A DNA stretch of 64,000 nt from Oceaniferula spumae (GTDB taxonomy: Bacteria > Verrucomicrobiota > Verrucomicrobiia > Verrucomicrobiales > Akkermansiaceae): contig NZ_AP026866.1 of assembly GCF_042849255.1 (NCBI RefSeq), positions 930,001 through 994,000 on the forward strand, written 5' to 3'. Position numbers and translations under genes: made by a program. A model generated the notes under the pieces. That model was not told the DNA's origin and did not search any database. It saw only the letters and a list, made by a program, of their open reading frames with translations. Below are positions 8,041 to 17,111 of the stretch, piece by piece. The first letter of the stretch is position 1. Every line of letters starts with the position of its first letter.

Positions 8041-8077
8041 CTCTCACTTTTCCTCACAACGCCAAGCCGTTCAGAGA

Positions 8078-8108
8078 GCCCTCTTGTGCTATGCAATAGG
8101 GCGTTTTT
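8078..8108 (+). terminator. rho-independent terminator of the small lipoprotein gene
   Basis: The hairpin GCCCT-c-TTG / CAA-t-AGGGC with a 7-base loop is followed by GTTTTT. It lies 37 bases past the stop at 8040. Confidence 0.75.
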
Positions 8109-8163
8109 GATCTCGCCCGCCACGCGCCTGATAGTCTGTTAGTATTTTGAGTGCGTCGTATTA

Positions 8164-8187
8164 CCCCCTCAGCCAATGCTGAGGGGG
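8164..8187. terminator. strong hairpin between convergent genes
   Basis: CCCCCTCAGC, loop CAAT, GCTGAGGGGG: a perfect 10 bp stem between the rightward lipoprotein gene and the leftward GH15 gene. The flanking T-runs are short in both directions, so it probably acts as a bidirectional terminator or 3' stabiliser. Confidence 0.55.
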
Positions 8188-8241
8188 ATTTGATTGATCA
8201 TGACCACTTGTTTGTTTTGCAGTCTGCAAAGTCGCGCACCT

Positions 8242-10077
8242 TTACGCCTCGATCAGGTAATCGCCACAATCCTCAGCCAGTTCTAGAGCACAGTCGATAA
8301 GAGCTAAGTGACTGTATGCCTGAGGGAAGTTTCCTAGATGGCGTTTACTTTCAAAATCAAGATCCTCGCCATAGAGCCCCTTGGGATTGGCGTAGCTCAA
8401 TAATGTTTCAAAGCGCTTCCGTGCTTCCTTGCGTTTACCGGTCTTGGCCAATGCTTTGACCATCCAGAACGAACAGACGGTGAAGGCACTGCTCGGCTCA
8501 CCGAAGTCGTCTTGGTTCCGGTAGCGGTACATAAGCCCACCACGGCACAGATCCTCGTCACTCTTTTCAACAGTGGCGACGAACTTGGGATGATTGTAGT
8601 CGATGAATCCATATTCAGCCATCAGCAGATTTGACGAATCGAGGTCTTCAGAACCGTAGGCCTGGGTGAAAGCTTGTTTTTTCTCGTTCCAGCCTTTTTC
8701 CATGATGTCGTCCTTGATCTCGGCTAACAGACCTAGGTGCTGTTTGGCCCAGTCATCCTTGCCTAACATCTTTGCCACCTTGATGGCGCGATCAACCGCT
8801 ACCCAGCACAGCACTTTGGAAAAGACAAAGTGTCTGGCCTCGCCACGAATCTCCCAGATGCCACGATCCGGCTCACGCCAGTATTCGCCGACTGTTTTGG
8901 CAATGGAGCGGACACGGGTCCAAATCCGATCGAGCGTTTCGGGTGTCCGTTTCCGACCTTCCAAATCCTGATAGATCACATCCATGAGAATGCCGTAGAT
9001 ATCATGCTGCATCTGATGATAGGCGGCATTTCCCACGCGCACTGGACCAGATCCGTGATAGCCGGACAGGTGTTCCAGCTCCTCCTCGGTCAGTGTTTTC
9101 TCCCCACGAATCCCATACATGATCTGCAAGGCATCATCCTTGGTGGGAACGGTATTCATCACCCAATCAATGAAACGCTCGGCCATCAGTGGGTGGCCTA
9201 ATCTTCTCAGCACGGAGACGGTCATCGATCCATCGCGAATCCAACAGAACCGGTAATCCCAATTTCGTTCCTCCCCGATGGTTTCAGGAAGCGAGGTAGT
9301 TCCCGCAGCCAACACAGCACCCGTGGGTGAGAACTGGAGCATTTTCAGAGTAATTGCCGAGCGGACGATCTCCTCACTATATCGGTTACATCGGTGGGTG
9401 CGAGCGGTCCAGAGCAACCAGTATGAGCGTGTGCGTTGGAGCATCAGCTCGACAGTATCTGCGTCAGGTGGCATGACCTTGTCGTTATAACTGATCAGAA
9501 GATAATTCTGTTTCTCCAGAGTATGTTCCCCACACTCGAGTATCTTCTCGGTGTCCATGTCCGTGTAGAGATAACACGACTCATAAACTGACTGGCCTTC
9601 TTTGCGCACACCAGTGGTGGTGCTCTTGATGCGATTCTCGCCAAAAGTATGAGACTCAGTATCGAAGCGTCCGTATTCTAACCGAGGATTGTAATGCACA
9701 CGCAATTTCGGTGTTCCACTGATTGGATTGAGCACGCGGATGATGTCACTCGAGACATCGTGCTTCGACCCAGCATGGCCATCCCATGAATAGCGGGCCA
9801 TGAAATCGATGACCTCGAACTCGCCGCTTTCACCCTTGAAGCGGGTGACGAGAATACCGGTGTTGCGTTCATACTCTTGGCTAACAGCCTCACCGTCGTC
9901 CATGGAAATGCCCATCTCGCCGCCGACGTAGGGATCGAGGATGGAGGCGAAGATGGTGCCGGAATCAAAGTCCGGCATGCAGCAGTAAACGATAGATGCA
10001 TCGGTGTCGATCAGCGCGCAAGTGCGGCCGTTGCCGATGACGCCGTAGTTGTAATTATCAGAATTGGGATGGCTCAT
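8242..10077 (-). CDS. glycoside hydrolase family 15 protein (glucoamylase/trehalase type)
   Basis: A 611-residue cytosolic protein. The N-terminal beta domain opens with DNYNYGVIGNGRTCALID. The (alpha/alpha)6 catalytic domain carries ERNWDYRFCWIRDGSMTVSV near residue 270, DRGIWEIRGEARHFVFSK near 400 (Glu as probable catalytic acid), and a C-terminal block around GLMYRYRNQDDFGEPSSAF that holds the second acidic residue. GH15 members of this layout include glucan 1,4-alpha-glucosidases and bacterial trehalases. Its start overlaps the stop of the trehalose-phosphate synthase/phosphatase gene by 4 bases (ATGA). That coupling makes trehalose or a trehalose-linked glucan the likely substrate, though this is inference. 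Confidence 0.88.
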   Translation of the reverse strand: MSHPNSDNYNYGVIGNGRTCALIDTDASIVYCCMPDFDSGTIFASILDPYVGGEMGISMDDGEAVSQEYERNTGILVTRFKGESGEFEVIDFMARYSWDGHAGSKHDVSSDIIRVLNPISGTPKLRVHYNPRLEYGRFDTESHTFGENRIKSTTTGVRKEGQSVYESCYLYTDMDTEKILECGEHTLEKQNYLLISYNDKVMPPDADTVELMLQRTRSYWLLWTARTHRCNRYSEEIVRSAITLKMLQFSPTGAVLAAGTTSLPETIGEERNWDYRFCWIRDGSMTVSVLRRLGHPLMAERFIDWVMNTVPTKDDALQIMYGIRGEKTLTEEELEHLSGYHGSGPVRVGNAAYHQMQHDIYGILMDVIYQDLEGRKRTPETLDRIWTRVRSIAKTVGEYWREPDRGIWEIRGEARHFVFSKVLCWVAVDRAIKVAKMLGKDDWAKQHLGLLAEIKDDIMEKGWNEKKQAFTQAYGSEDLDSSNLLMAEYGFIDYNHPKFVATVEKSDEDLCRGGLMYRYRNQDDFGEPSSAFTVCSFWMVKALAKTGKRKEARKRFETLLSYANPKGLYGEDLDFESKRHLGNFPQAYSHLALIDCALELAEDCGDYLIEA

Positions 10078-12281
10078 GATTGGTTGGAAAGGGTGTCTGC
10101 GAGAGATTCGAGGAAATTGCGGAGACCTTCGATGGTAGTTCTATGCTCAGCACGTGTTGAGCCAGTTCCGATTTTTACGGTATGAAAATGATCTTCACAC
10201 ACCGGAGTGATGGCAAACATGGTCTCATCCGTCTGATCATCGCCGGCAGCTAAGGCAACGTCAGGCTTCCAATCTTTCATCAGAAAATCAGTGGCTACCC
10301 CCTTGTTCACCATCTGGCTCGCAATCTCGACGATTTTTTGGCCGTGGTGAACGGAAACCGGGAGGCTTGCGGTGATGGCTGTCAACTCATCGAGCAGGCC
10401 TTTGGCTCGCCATAAACCGAACTCTGGATCCGCCTGGCGATAATGCCAGACGACAGAGGACGTCTTCACCTCGATCTCAGATCCGGGAGTCAGCGTCACG
10501 GCCCATTCGAGATGAGGCAAGACGACGTCCACCCAGGAATTATCCACATGAGGGTTCATCAACTCCCACTCCCCTACCTCACGGCGTTTCCAGTAGTAAC
10601 CATGCTCGGCGACGAGATCGATTGGTAGATGTCCGAGGTGTTTTTCCAAGAATGTTTTTGGACGACCGCTGATGACCGCCAGACGCAATGAATCGTGCGC
10701 CGCCAGTCGACCTAAAAGATCCACAAGACTCTTATCAGGAATAGCATCCTCCGGACGGTCCACAAAACCGCGTAAGGTGCCATCGTAATCGAGGAAGAGT
10801 GCTACCTTGCGTCCAGATGCTAGATTTTTTGTTAGGTTTTCCTCTACTTCAGCAAGTGTCTCGTGAGCATCTGGATCGTGATCTGTTGTTCCGCTTTCAG
10901 TGAGATCGCCCAAGAAACGCTTCGCCCAAGCACCGGCATCATTCCGAGCCAAGCGGTCTTGCATAGCTCGCACCCTGCTCCACATTTCCTCGTCGGACAT
11001 GGACAGGGCTTGTTCCATCGCTTTGACCACACCTTGGGTATCGTGAGGGTTAATCAGAAGGGAATGGGACATCTCTTGCGCGGCACCGGCAAACTCACTG
11101 AGAATGAGAACACCGGCTCGGGCGTTGTATTTTTTCCTTTTACAATCGATGTATTCCTTCGCCACCAAATTCATGCCGTCAATAATGGGGGTAACCATGC
11201 AGACCTCAGCCAGCGCGTAGAACGCTGCGAGTTCTTCCATCGGAAATCCACGGTGTAGGAACTGAACTGGTGAGTGGCCTACTTCACCGTAGTCACCGTT
11301 AATGGCTCCCACTTCTCGCTGCACCGTTTCAGCTAACATATTGTATTCCTCCACACCCACACGCGATGGCACAGCGATGATGACGAAATTCACCTGGCTG
11401 CGTTGCTCAGGATTTTGGCGGAGAAATTGACGGATGGCTTCGAGTTTTTCCGGCACACCTTTGGTATAATCCAATCGCTCAACACTGAGGATCAGCTTAC
11501 CACCTGCGAGTCGTTCCTTGTGGAGTTCTAACGCTTCTTTGTAGGTTTTGCTTTGCATCGCCTCATGGAAACCGGTGCTGTTATGACCGATGGGATAAAC
11601 ACCCATGCGCACCATGCGATCACCGTGCCACAATCCTTCAGCCTCTCCTTCGATGCCCAAAATACGGAGCAAGCAGGAATTGAAATGGCGCAGGTAGTTA
11701 TAGGTGTGGAAACCGATCACATCACATCCTAACAGACCTTCAAGAATTTCATTCCGTTCAGGAAGCGCGCGAATGATTTCACTGGATGGCCAAGGTGTAT
11801 GCAGGAAAAAACCGATCTTTATATCTGGCCGCAATTCACGCAGCATTTTGGGCAGTAACAGCAGATGGTAATCATGGATCCACACTTGGCCGTCTTTATC
11901 GGCAGCCTTCGCGATGACCTCTGCGAATTTTTTGTTTACGGCGCGGTAGCCATTGATCCACTCAGGGTCGAACTTAGCCCGACCTTTCATGTAATGCAAC
12001 ATCGGCCAAAGTGTGGAGTTCGAATACCCCTCGTAATAAGCCTCGAATTCTTCCGTCTTTAGAATCACCGGCTGCACGCCGACATCGTTGAGCTTTTTTA
12101 TGTAAGCATCTTGATCCTCAATTTCCTCTTCGTTGATGCCTCCCCAACCGATCCAAGTGTAATCACCGGGAATACCTGCACCAGCAAGGGCCGAGGCCAA
12201 TCCTCCTGTTGTGCGTTCTACTTCTCCCTCCTCATTGATTCGGATAGGGAGTCTATTGGAAACTAGGGTTAAATGCGACAT
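10074..12281 (-). CDS. otsA-otsB: bifunctional trehalose-6-phosphate synthase/phosphatase (OtsA-OtsB fusion)
   Basis: 735 residues. Residues 1 to about 460 form a GT20 trehalose-6-phosphate synthase: LTLVSNRLPIRINEEGEVER, YTWIGWGG, VWIHDYHLLLLPKMLRE, GFFLHTPWPSSEIIRALPER, LSVERLDYTKGVPEK, DGMNLVAKEY. Residues from about 485 form a HAD-type trehalose-phosphatase: LFLDYDGTLRGFVDRPED, VISGRPKTFLEKHLG, and LAAGDDQTDETMFAI. The protein should make trehalose-6-phosphate from UDP-glucose and glucose-6-phosphate and then remove the phosphate. Fused forms are known in Bacteroidetes and eukaryotes. It is translationally coupled to the downstream GH15 gene, and PPK2 and YjbQ lie upstream in the same direction after a 110 bp gap. 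Confidence 0.95.
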   Translation of the reverse strand: MSHLTLVSNRLPIRINEEGEVERTTGGLASALAGAGIPGDYTWIGWGGINEEEIEDQDAYIKKLNDVGVQPVILKTEEFEAYYEGYSNSTLWPMLHYMKGRAKFDPEWINGYRAVNKKFAEVIAKAADKDGQVWIHDYHLLLLPKMLRELRPDIKIGFFLHTPWPSSEIIRALPERNEILEGLLGCDVIGFHTYNYLRHFNSCLLRILGIEGEAEGLWHGDRMVRMGVYPIGHNSTGFHEAMQSKTYKEALELHKERLAGGKLILSVERLDYTKGVPEKLEAIRQFLRQNPEQRSQVNFVIIAVPSRVGVEEYNMLAETVQREVGAINGDYGEVGHSPVQFLHRGFPMEELAAFYALAEVCMVTPIIDGMNLVAKEYIDCKRKKYNARAGVLILSEFAGAAQEMSHSLLINPHDTQGVVKAMEQALSMSDEEMWSRVRAMQDRLARNDAGAWAKRFLGDLTESGTTDHDPDAHETLAEVEENLTKNLASGRKVALFLDYDGTLRGFVDRPEDAIPDKSLVDLLGRLAAHDSLRLAVISGRPKTFLEKHLGHLPIDLVAEHGYYWKRREVGEWELMNPHVDNSWVDVVLPHLEWAVTLTPGSEIEVKTSSVVWHYRQADPEFGLWRAKGLLDELTAITASLPVSVHHGQKIVEIASQMVNKGVATDFLMKDWKPDVALAAGDDQTDETMFAITPVCEDHFHTVKIGTGSTRAEHRTTIEGLRNFLESLADTLSNQS

Positions 12282-12391
12282 GCTCCAACTATGAAGCAGC
12301 AGGATTTATTGTCCAAGAATCTTTCAGAGTTATTCTGACAAACTGACTTTTATGATCCCCCTGAGTATTACTCGTCCATTTGAACAAGTTG

Positions 12392-12817
12392 TTAGGAAGA
12401 CTCACCCTGCACCACGATACTGATTCTACGGGTGTGAGGAGCATAGCGGTGTTCAAAGAGGAAGATCCCTTGCCAAGTGCCAAGAGTCATCCGCCCGTTG
12501 ATCACCGGAATCACTTCGCTACTGCGTGTGAGTGCCATCCGAATGTGCGACGGCATATCATCCGGGCCTTCGTAGGTGTGTATGAAATAGGGAGTATCCT
12601 CGGGAACAAGATGATCAAAAAAGGCCTCCAGGTCCGTGCGAGCACTCGGGTCGGCATTTTCCATAATCACCAGACTGGCACTGGTGTGCTGGACAAAAAT
12701 GGTAGCAGTTCCGGTGCTGATTCCAGCATCTGCAACCACAGATTTCACCTCGTCTGTGATTTCATAAGTCCCCTTCCCTCGAGTCGATAAGGTGAACTCA
12801 GCTGAGTGCGCACTCAT
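12392..12817 (-). CDS. YjbQ/UPF0047 family protein
   Basis: About 141 residues from the ATG at 12817, which shares a base with the TAA of the upstream PPK2 gene (TAATG). That overlap decides the start; an ORF extension to 12847 would run inside PPK2. Family motifs: TIFVQHTSASLVIMENADPS near residue 45, LEAFFDHLVPED near 68, and NGRMTLGTWQGIFLFEHR near 110. Members carry a conserved His/Asp site, and some show weak thiamine-phosphate synthase activity in E. coli, but the true role is unsettled. Translational coupling to PPK2 is the notable context. Confidence 0.88.
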   Translation of the reverse strand: MSAHSAEFTLSTRGKGTYEITDEVKSVVADAGISTGTATIFVQHTSASLVIMENADPSARTDLEAFFDHLVPEDTPYFIHTYEGPDDMPSHIRMALTRSSEVIPVINGRMTLGTWQGIFLFEHRYAPHTRRISIVVQGESS

Positions 12818-13641
12818 TAATCGATCGTGATATCTTCTGCCAACCAATCTGAAATCGGGAACTTCATATCGAGACCTTTGAGGGTGTCCACCATGATGCG
12901 GGCAACCACGAGGTTACGATACCATTTCCGGTCAGCCGGAATGACATACCACGGTGCATGCTCGGTGCTGGTTTTCTCGATAAGGTCTTCGTAGACTTCC
13001 ATGAAATCTTCCCAGCGTGCGCGGTCCTTGAGGTCGTCGGGATTGAATTTCCAGTGCTTGGCCGGGTTATCGAGTCGGGCTTGCAAGCGTTCTTTCTGTT
13101 CGTCTTTGGAGATGTGCAGGAACAACTTGACGATGGTCGTGCCTTCCTCCGCCAACATGCGTTCAAATTCGACGATGTGCCGGTAGCGAGGTTTCCACAC
13201 CTCCTTTGGATAAATTTCTTTAACCCTAACAGCGATGATGTCTTCGTAGTGACTGCGGTTAAAGACCACAATTTGTCCATTGCGTGGAACTTTCTTGTGA
13301 ACGCGCCATAGGAAATCGTGTGCCAGCTCGTCCTCGGATGGCTTCTTGAAGGGTTCTACATGAATCCCTTGTGGATCAACTTTGGAAAAAACACTCTTAA
13401 CGGTGCCATCCTTGCCACCGGTGTCCATCGCCTGAATGACGACCAACACACGCTGCTTGCTTTCGGCGTAGAGTAGATTTTGCAGCTGTTTCAGCTCTTC
13501 TCGAAGCTGATTCAAGTAGGGCTCGTGGTCATCTTTACCCCCATGACCAAACAATGACTTATCGTCGGTTTCGTGCTTGGAAAGTTTCAGTTTCTCCTTC
13601 GGGGGAACTCGGTATTTTTCGATCGATCCTTGAACAGGCAT
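12817..13641 (-). CDS. ppk2: polyphosphate kinase 2 family protein
   Basis: About 274 residues from the ATG at 13641; an upstream ATG at 13677 gives an atypical extension. P-loop kinase motifs: Walker A QAMDTGGKDGTVKSVF near residue 70, IVVFNRSHYEDIIAVRV near 120 (Walker B region), and a lid with KERLQARLDNPAKHWKFNP near 180. The single PPK2 domain and its length match class I/III-type enzymes that move phosphate between polyphosphate and nucleoside phosphates. It is first in a leftward unit with YjbQ, OtsAB and GH15, which suggests a storage/stress theme linking polyphosphate and trehalose. Confidence 0.92.
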   Translation of the reverse strand: MPVQGSIEKYRVPPKEKLKLSKHETDDKSLFGHGGKDDHEPYLNQLREELKQLQNLLYAESKQRVLVVIQAMDTGGKDGTVKSVFSKVDPQGIHVEPFKKPSEDELAHDFLWRVHKKVPRNGQIVVFNRSHYEDIIAVRVKEIYPKEVWKPRYRHIVEFERMLAEEGTTIVKLFLHISKDEQKERLQARLDNPAKHWKFNPDDLKDRARWEDFMEVYEDLIEKTSTEHAPWYVIPADRKWYRNLVVARIMVDTLKGLDMKFPISDWLAEDITID

Positions 13642-13741
13642 ACGAGCAGTCTCGCAAAGCCTAGTATGCAATAGCAAGGTAGAAAGATTCCTACTTGGTC
13701 ATTCTGATCAATTCTTTTTTACATTTTCCAGAGTCGACACC

Positions 13742-15052
13742 ATGTTAGCCGAAGTGAAAGTCCAAATAGCAAGGTTTCTCAATCGCATGCAGATGAGCTT
13801 CTGGTTCATCCCCGGAATGGTTGCCGTGTGTGCCATGCTCGCAGGGTATGGTGCTCAAAAACTCGATCTGGCATTATACGGAACCCTTGAATGGGAACTA
13901 ACCGATGCTGCGGGTGCTCGGGCGATTTTAACTACGGTCGCCGGATCATCGATCACTGTTGCCGGTGTGGTATTCTCTATCACGATGGTGGTGCTTTCAT
14001 CAGCATCCAGTCAATACGGCCCCCGACTGATGCGTAACTTCATCCGGCAGCCACAAACGAAGTGGGTGTTGGGCGGCTATATCGGCACCTTCATCTACTG
14101 CCTCATGGTCGCCGCCACGATTCGCGATGGTGAATATGGCTGGGTGCCTCAAGTGTCTGTTACCGCCGGAGGTGTTTTCGGTGTTTTGAGTTTCGGTTTA
14201 TTGATTGCTTTCATTAACCACGTCACTACTTTCCTACAGGCCTCTCAGGTCATCAATGACGTCGCTTCACGGTTGTATAAAACATTGGAAGTTCTGTTCC
14301 CCTTGAGCGCCTTATCAAAGGAACAACGAGATGCCGTCAAACCAGGCACCATACCTCAAGGACTGGAAAACCCAGTATCCGTTAAAATAGACCATCGAGG
14401 TTTTATCCAAGCCATCAATATCGAGCCTCTGCTGAAACAGGCCACTGAACACGATGCGGTGCTGCGCATTCATTTCAAGCCTGGCGACTATGTCTTACCT
14501 GGGCAAGAAGTCGCTCTGCTATGGCAAAGTGGTGAGACATGGGAGGATGTCGAGGATGATGTCAAATCCGCACTGTTGTTAGGTTCCGAACGCACCGATG
14601 ACCAAGATGCCGAATTCGCCGTTGATCAGTTAGTCGAAGTTGCCGTCCGAGCCCTATCGAGTGGGATCAATGACCCCTTCACTGCGATCAATTGCATCAG
14701 AATTCTCGGGGGCATGTTAGCAGAACTGGATGAAAGAGGTCTACCCGGCGGGGTTATCCACGATGATGAGGGTAAACTGCGTATCGCCACCCAGACATAC
14801 ACCTATGCGGGATTCTTGGATGCGGCATTCAATCAAATCCGCCAGAACTCACGTAACGTCGAGTCAGTGAGTATTACCCTGATCGACACCTTGGCTAGAC
14901 TGAAAGAGCGCGCCATTTCCCCTGAGTTTGCTACCGAGCTCAAACGTCATGCCGACCTATTGAAACACGATGTGGAAAACTGCTACACCAATCAGGATGA
15001 TCTAGCCGACTTCATGGAGCGATATGACATTTTTTCCAATGACGATGATTAA
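13742..15052 (+). CDS. DUF2254 family inner-membrane protein
   Basis: 436 residues. Four membrane segments occupy the first third: WFIPGMVAVCAMLAGYGA, TTVAGSSITVAGVVFSITMV, VLGGYIGTFIYCLMVAA, and VFGVLSFGLLIAFINHV. The motif VVFSITMVVLSSASSQYGPR is characteristic of DUF2254. The soluble C-terminal region (from about 190) has a beta-rich segment with DYVLPGQEVALLW and then AVRALSSGINDPFTAINC, also family-typical. The function of the family is unknown. It diverges from the PPK2 operon across a 100 bp intergenic region that probably holds both promoters. Confidence 0.88.
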   Translation: MLAEVKVQIARFLNRMQMSFWFIPGMVAVCAMLAGYGAQKLDLALYGTLEWELTDAAGARAILTTVAGSSITVAGVVFSITMVVLSSASSQYGPRLMRNFIRQPQTKWVLGGYIGTFIYCLMVAATIRDGEYGWVPQVSVTAGGVFGVLSFGLLIAFINHVTTFLQASQVINDVASRLYKTLEVLFPLSALSKEQRDAVKPGTIPQGLENPVSVKIDHRGFIQAINIEPLLKQATEHDAVLRIHFKPGDYVLPGQEVALLWQSGETWEDVEDDVKSALLLGSERTDDQDAEFAVDQLVEVAVRALSSGINDPFTAINCIRILGGMLAELDERGLPGGVIHDDEGKLRIATQTYTYAGFLDAAFNQIRQNSRNVESVSITLIDTLARLKERAISPEFATELKRHADLLKHDVENCYTNQDDLADFMERYDIFSNDDD

Positions 15053-15153
15053 GGAAATAACGTCGACCAGTTGACGAATTACGATTCCTAGCCGAGTTTG
15101 GCCTGTTGCATGATGAACAACCATCATGCCGTCAAACAACTAACCAACAACCC

Positions 15154-15318
15154 ATGAAAAACACCATCAAACCATTGTTCCTCATTCTCCTTGGAGCCGC
15201 CGGCCTTTTTGCATTCTCAGCGTGTGAGAAAAAAGGCCCGGCTGAAAAGGCAGGTGAGAAAATCGATAAATCTATCGAGAAAGCTGGCGATAAAATCGAA
15301 GACGCCACTGACCGATAA
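15154..15318 (+). CDS. very small lipoprotein
   Basis: About 54 residues from the ATG at 15154, chosen because it starts the signal peptide directly; an in-frame ATG at 15106 would prepend 16 residues. The signal MKNTIKPLFLILLGAAGLFA runs into the lipobox FSAC, giving a lipid-anchored Cys. The mature peptide is about 33 residues, charged and helical, with three near-repeats (KAGEKIDK, KAGDKIED). It resembles small entericidin- or Lpp-like envelope lipoproteins, but no family is assigned. A long hairpin follows at 15337. Confidence 0.65.
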   Translation: MKNTIKPLFLILLGAAGLFAFSACEKKGPAEKAGEKIDKSIEKAGDKIEDATDR

Positions 15319-15336
15319 TCCAACAGACTCTACCAA

Positions 15337-15373
15337 AAAACCCAGGTCGCACGATATCGTGGATCTGGGTTTT
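15337..15373. terminator. bidirectional terminator between convergent genes
   Basis: AAAACCCAGGTC and GATCTGGGTTTT pair with one mismatch around a perfect CACGATATCGTG palindrome. A-rich and T-rich flanks on the two sides allow termination in both directions, for the lipoprotein gene and for the leftward ilvE. Confidence 0.75.
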
Positions 15374-15394
15374 CTTGTTGGGAGAAATTGATAT

Positions 15395-16276
15395 TTATCC
15401 GATTTCGACACCGGTGTTCGCGGCTTCTTCGCGGAATCCTTTGAGGAGTTCTTTGAAGATGTCACCCGGAGTGCCGTCACCGATTTCACGGTCGTCAACT
15501 TTTACCACAGGAATGACTTCCGCCGCAGTGCCGGTGAGGAAACATTCGTCAGAGGTGTACACATCATAACGGGTAAGCGTGTCTTCAATGATATCGATGT
15601 CCTGACGCTCGCAGAGGTCAAAGATCACCGCGCGGGTGATGCCGTCCAGCGCGCCGTCGGAGATTTTGGGCGTAATAACCACGCCGTTTTTCACGATGAA
15701 GATGGTGTCTCCGGTGCACTCGGCCACGGTTCCCTCTTCATTGAGCATCAGCCCTTCCATCACACCAGCCTTGATGCATTCCACCTTGGCCATGACGTTG
15801 TTCAGGTAGTTCAGAGACTTGACCTGTGGAGAAAGTGTTGCGTGGCTTGGACGGCGTGTGGCGCAAGTAATGAGCTCCAGACCTTTTTCATAGTGCTCCT
15901 CAGGATAGAGCTGAATGGAGGCGGCGATGCAGAACATCGAAGGTGTTGGGCAAAGGTAAGGGTTCAGCCCAAGTCCACCACTGCCACGAGTCACTACCAA
16001 TCTAACATAGCCATCGGTCAGGCCATTGGCACGGATGGTTTCGCAGACGATGTCGCAAACTTCGCTCTGGGTCCAAGGCATCTTGAGAAGAATGGCCTTC
16101 GCGGAGAGAAACAGACGATCGATGTGCTCTTCAAGGCGGAACACTCGGCCATTGTAGAAACGGATACCTTCGAATATGCCGTCGCCGTATAACAGGCCGT
16201 GGTCGAAGACAGAGATCTTAGCGGCTGCTTCATCGACGAGTTCACCATCGAGCCAAATTTTTTTAGAGTCACTCAT
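15395..16276 (-). CDS. ilvE: branched-chain amino acid aminotransferase
   Basis: About 293 residues from the ATG at 16276 (MSDSKKIWLDGELVDEAAAK), a normal IlvE start. An ATG at 16345 overlaps the stop of the upstream ABC gene by 4 bases (ATGA) and would add 23 residues, so coupled translation from there is a real alternative. Fold type IV PLP enzyme: FDHGLLYGDGIFEGIRFYNG near residue 23, the PLP lysine in SPQVKSLNYLNNVMAK near 150, EGTVAECTGDTIFIVKNG near 185, and FLTGTAAEVIPV near 248. It transfers amino groups between Ile/Leu/Val and 2-oxoglutarate. D-amino-acid aminotransferase is the nearest alternative. Confidence 0.9.
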   Translation of the reverse strand: MSDSKKIWLDGELVDEAAAKISVFDHGLLYGDGIFEGIRFYNGRVFRLEEHIDRLFLSAKAILLKMPWTQSEVCDIVCETIRANGLTDGYVRLVVTRGSGGLGLNPYLCPTPSMFCIAASIQLYPEEHYEKGLELITCATRRPSHATLSPQVKSLNYLNNVMAKVECIKAGVMEGLMLNEEGTVAECTGDTIFIVKNGVVITPKISDGALDGITRAVIFDLCERQDIDIIEDTLTRYDVYTSDECFLTGTAAEVIPVVKVDDREIGDGTPGDIFKELLKGFREEAANTGVEIG

Positions 16277-16341
16277 AGTAGTTCTGGAAAGTTTGCTGGC
16301 GCGGTTAAAGCACGATTGATCGCGCTTGAACACGCCTTTTT

Positions 16342-17022
16342 TCATGCGATGACACCATCTTTGACAATCAATTTCCGATCGCCATGGGTGGCCAGACTTT
16401 CATCGTGGGTGACCACCACCAGAGTGACATCGTCCTCCTTGGTCAGGTTGATCAGCATGTCCATGACTTGAGAGCCATTACGTGAGTCGAGGTTTCCAGT
16501 AGGTTCATCGGCAAAAATGATCTGCGGTGAATTCACCAGCGCACGCGCGATCGCCACACGCTGCTGCTCACCACCACTCAGTTCCGCAGGAAGGTGGTCA
16601 ATGCGCTTGCTCAGTCCCACTCGATCCAGCGATTCCTCAGCTTTCTTGGTGAGGTCCTTACCGCCGATCATCGCGGGGACCATGACATTTTCCAAGGCGG
16701 TCAGTTCCGGCATCAGGTAGTAGTTTTGGAAAATATACGACATCCGCTGATTCCGAATGCGGGCCTGCTGCCGGCGCGATTGGGCGTAAAGGTTAACTCC
16801 ATCGATCCAGACAGTTCCTTCTTCAGGTCGTTCCAAACCTGCTAGAATATACATGAGGGTAGTTTTTCCCGCACCGCTAGGTCCGCAAAGAAAGATTTTT
16901 TCGCCACGATTAATTTCCAGATTAATCCCATGCAGCACCTCCACGCGTTTTTTGCCCACTGAGTATCCGCGATGCAGATTTTCCGCTTTGATCCATGCCT
17001 CGCTATTCGCGCCGTTGCTCAT
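16342..17022 (-). CDS. ABC transporter ATP-binding protein, LolD/MacB type
   Basis: A 226-residue ABC ATPase: Walker A GPSGAGKTTLMYILAGLERP near residue 47, Q-loop IFQNYYLMPELTALENV near 95, signature LSGGEQQRVAIARALVNSPQ near 145, Walker B IIFADEPTGNLDSRNG, and the H-loop VVVTHDES. MPELTALENV and EPTGNLDS are typical of the LolD/MacB/FtsE group, which drives lipoprotein release or mechanotransmission. No permease lies next to it; the downstream neighbour is ilvE, with a 4-base overlap if the longer ilvE start is used. The permease must be elsewhere. Confidence 0.9.
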   Translation of the reverse strand: MSNGANSEAWIKAENLHRGYSVGKKRVEVLHGINLEINRGEKIFLCGPSGAGKTTLMYILAGLERPEEGTVWIDGVNLYAQSRRQQARIRNQRMSYIFQNYYLMPELTALENVMVPAMIGGKDLTKKAEESLDRVGLSKRIDHLPAELSGGEQQRVAIARALVNSPQIIFADEPTGNLDSRNGSQVMDMLINLTKEDDVTLVVVTHDESLATHGDRKLIVKDGVIA

Positions 17023-17111
17023 GCCCTACCCCTAGTCGATCCGACATCGGAAGCGAATTTTTTTCTCAAGAAATCATCGAAATTTACCTGCGTCTGAGTA
17101 TTTCTAATGCC

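Noticed and set aside
16995..17111. N-terminal extension of manA
   Set aside because: It overlaps the divergent ABC gene start and does not match the ManA family start at 17112.
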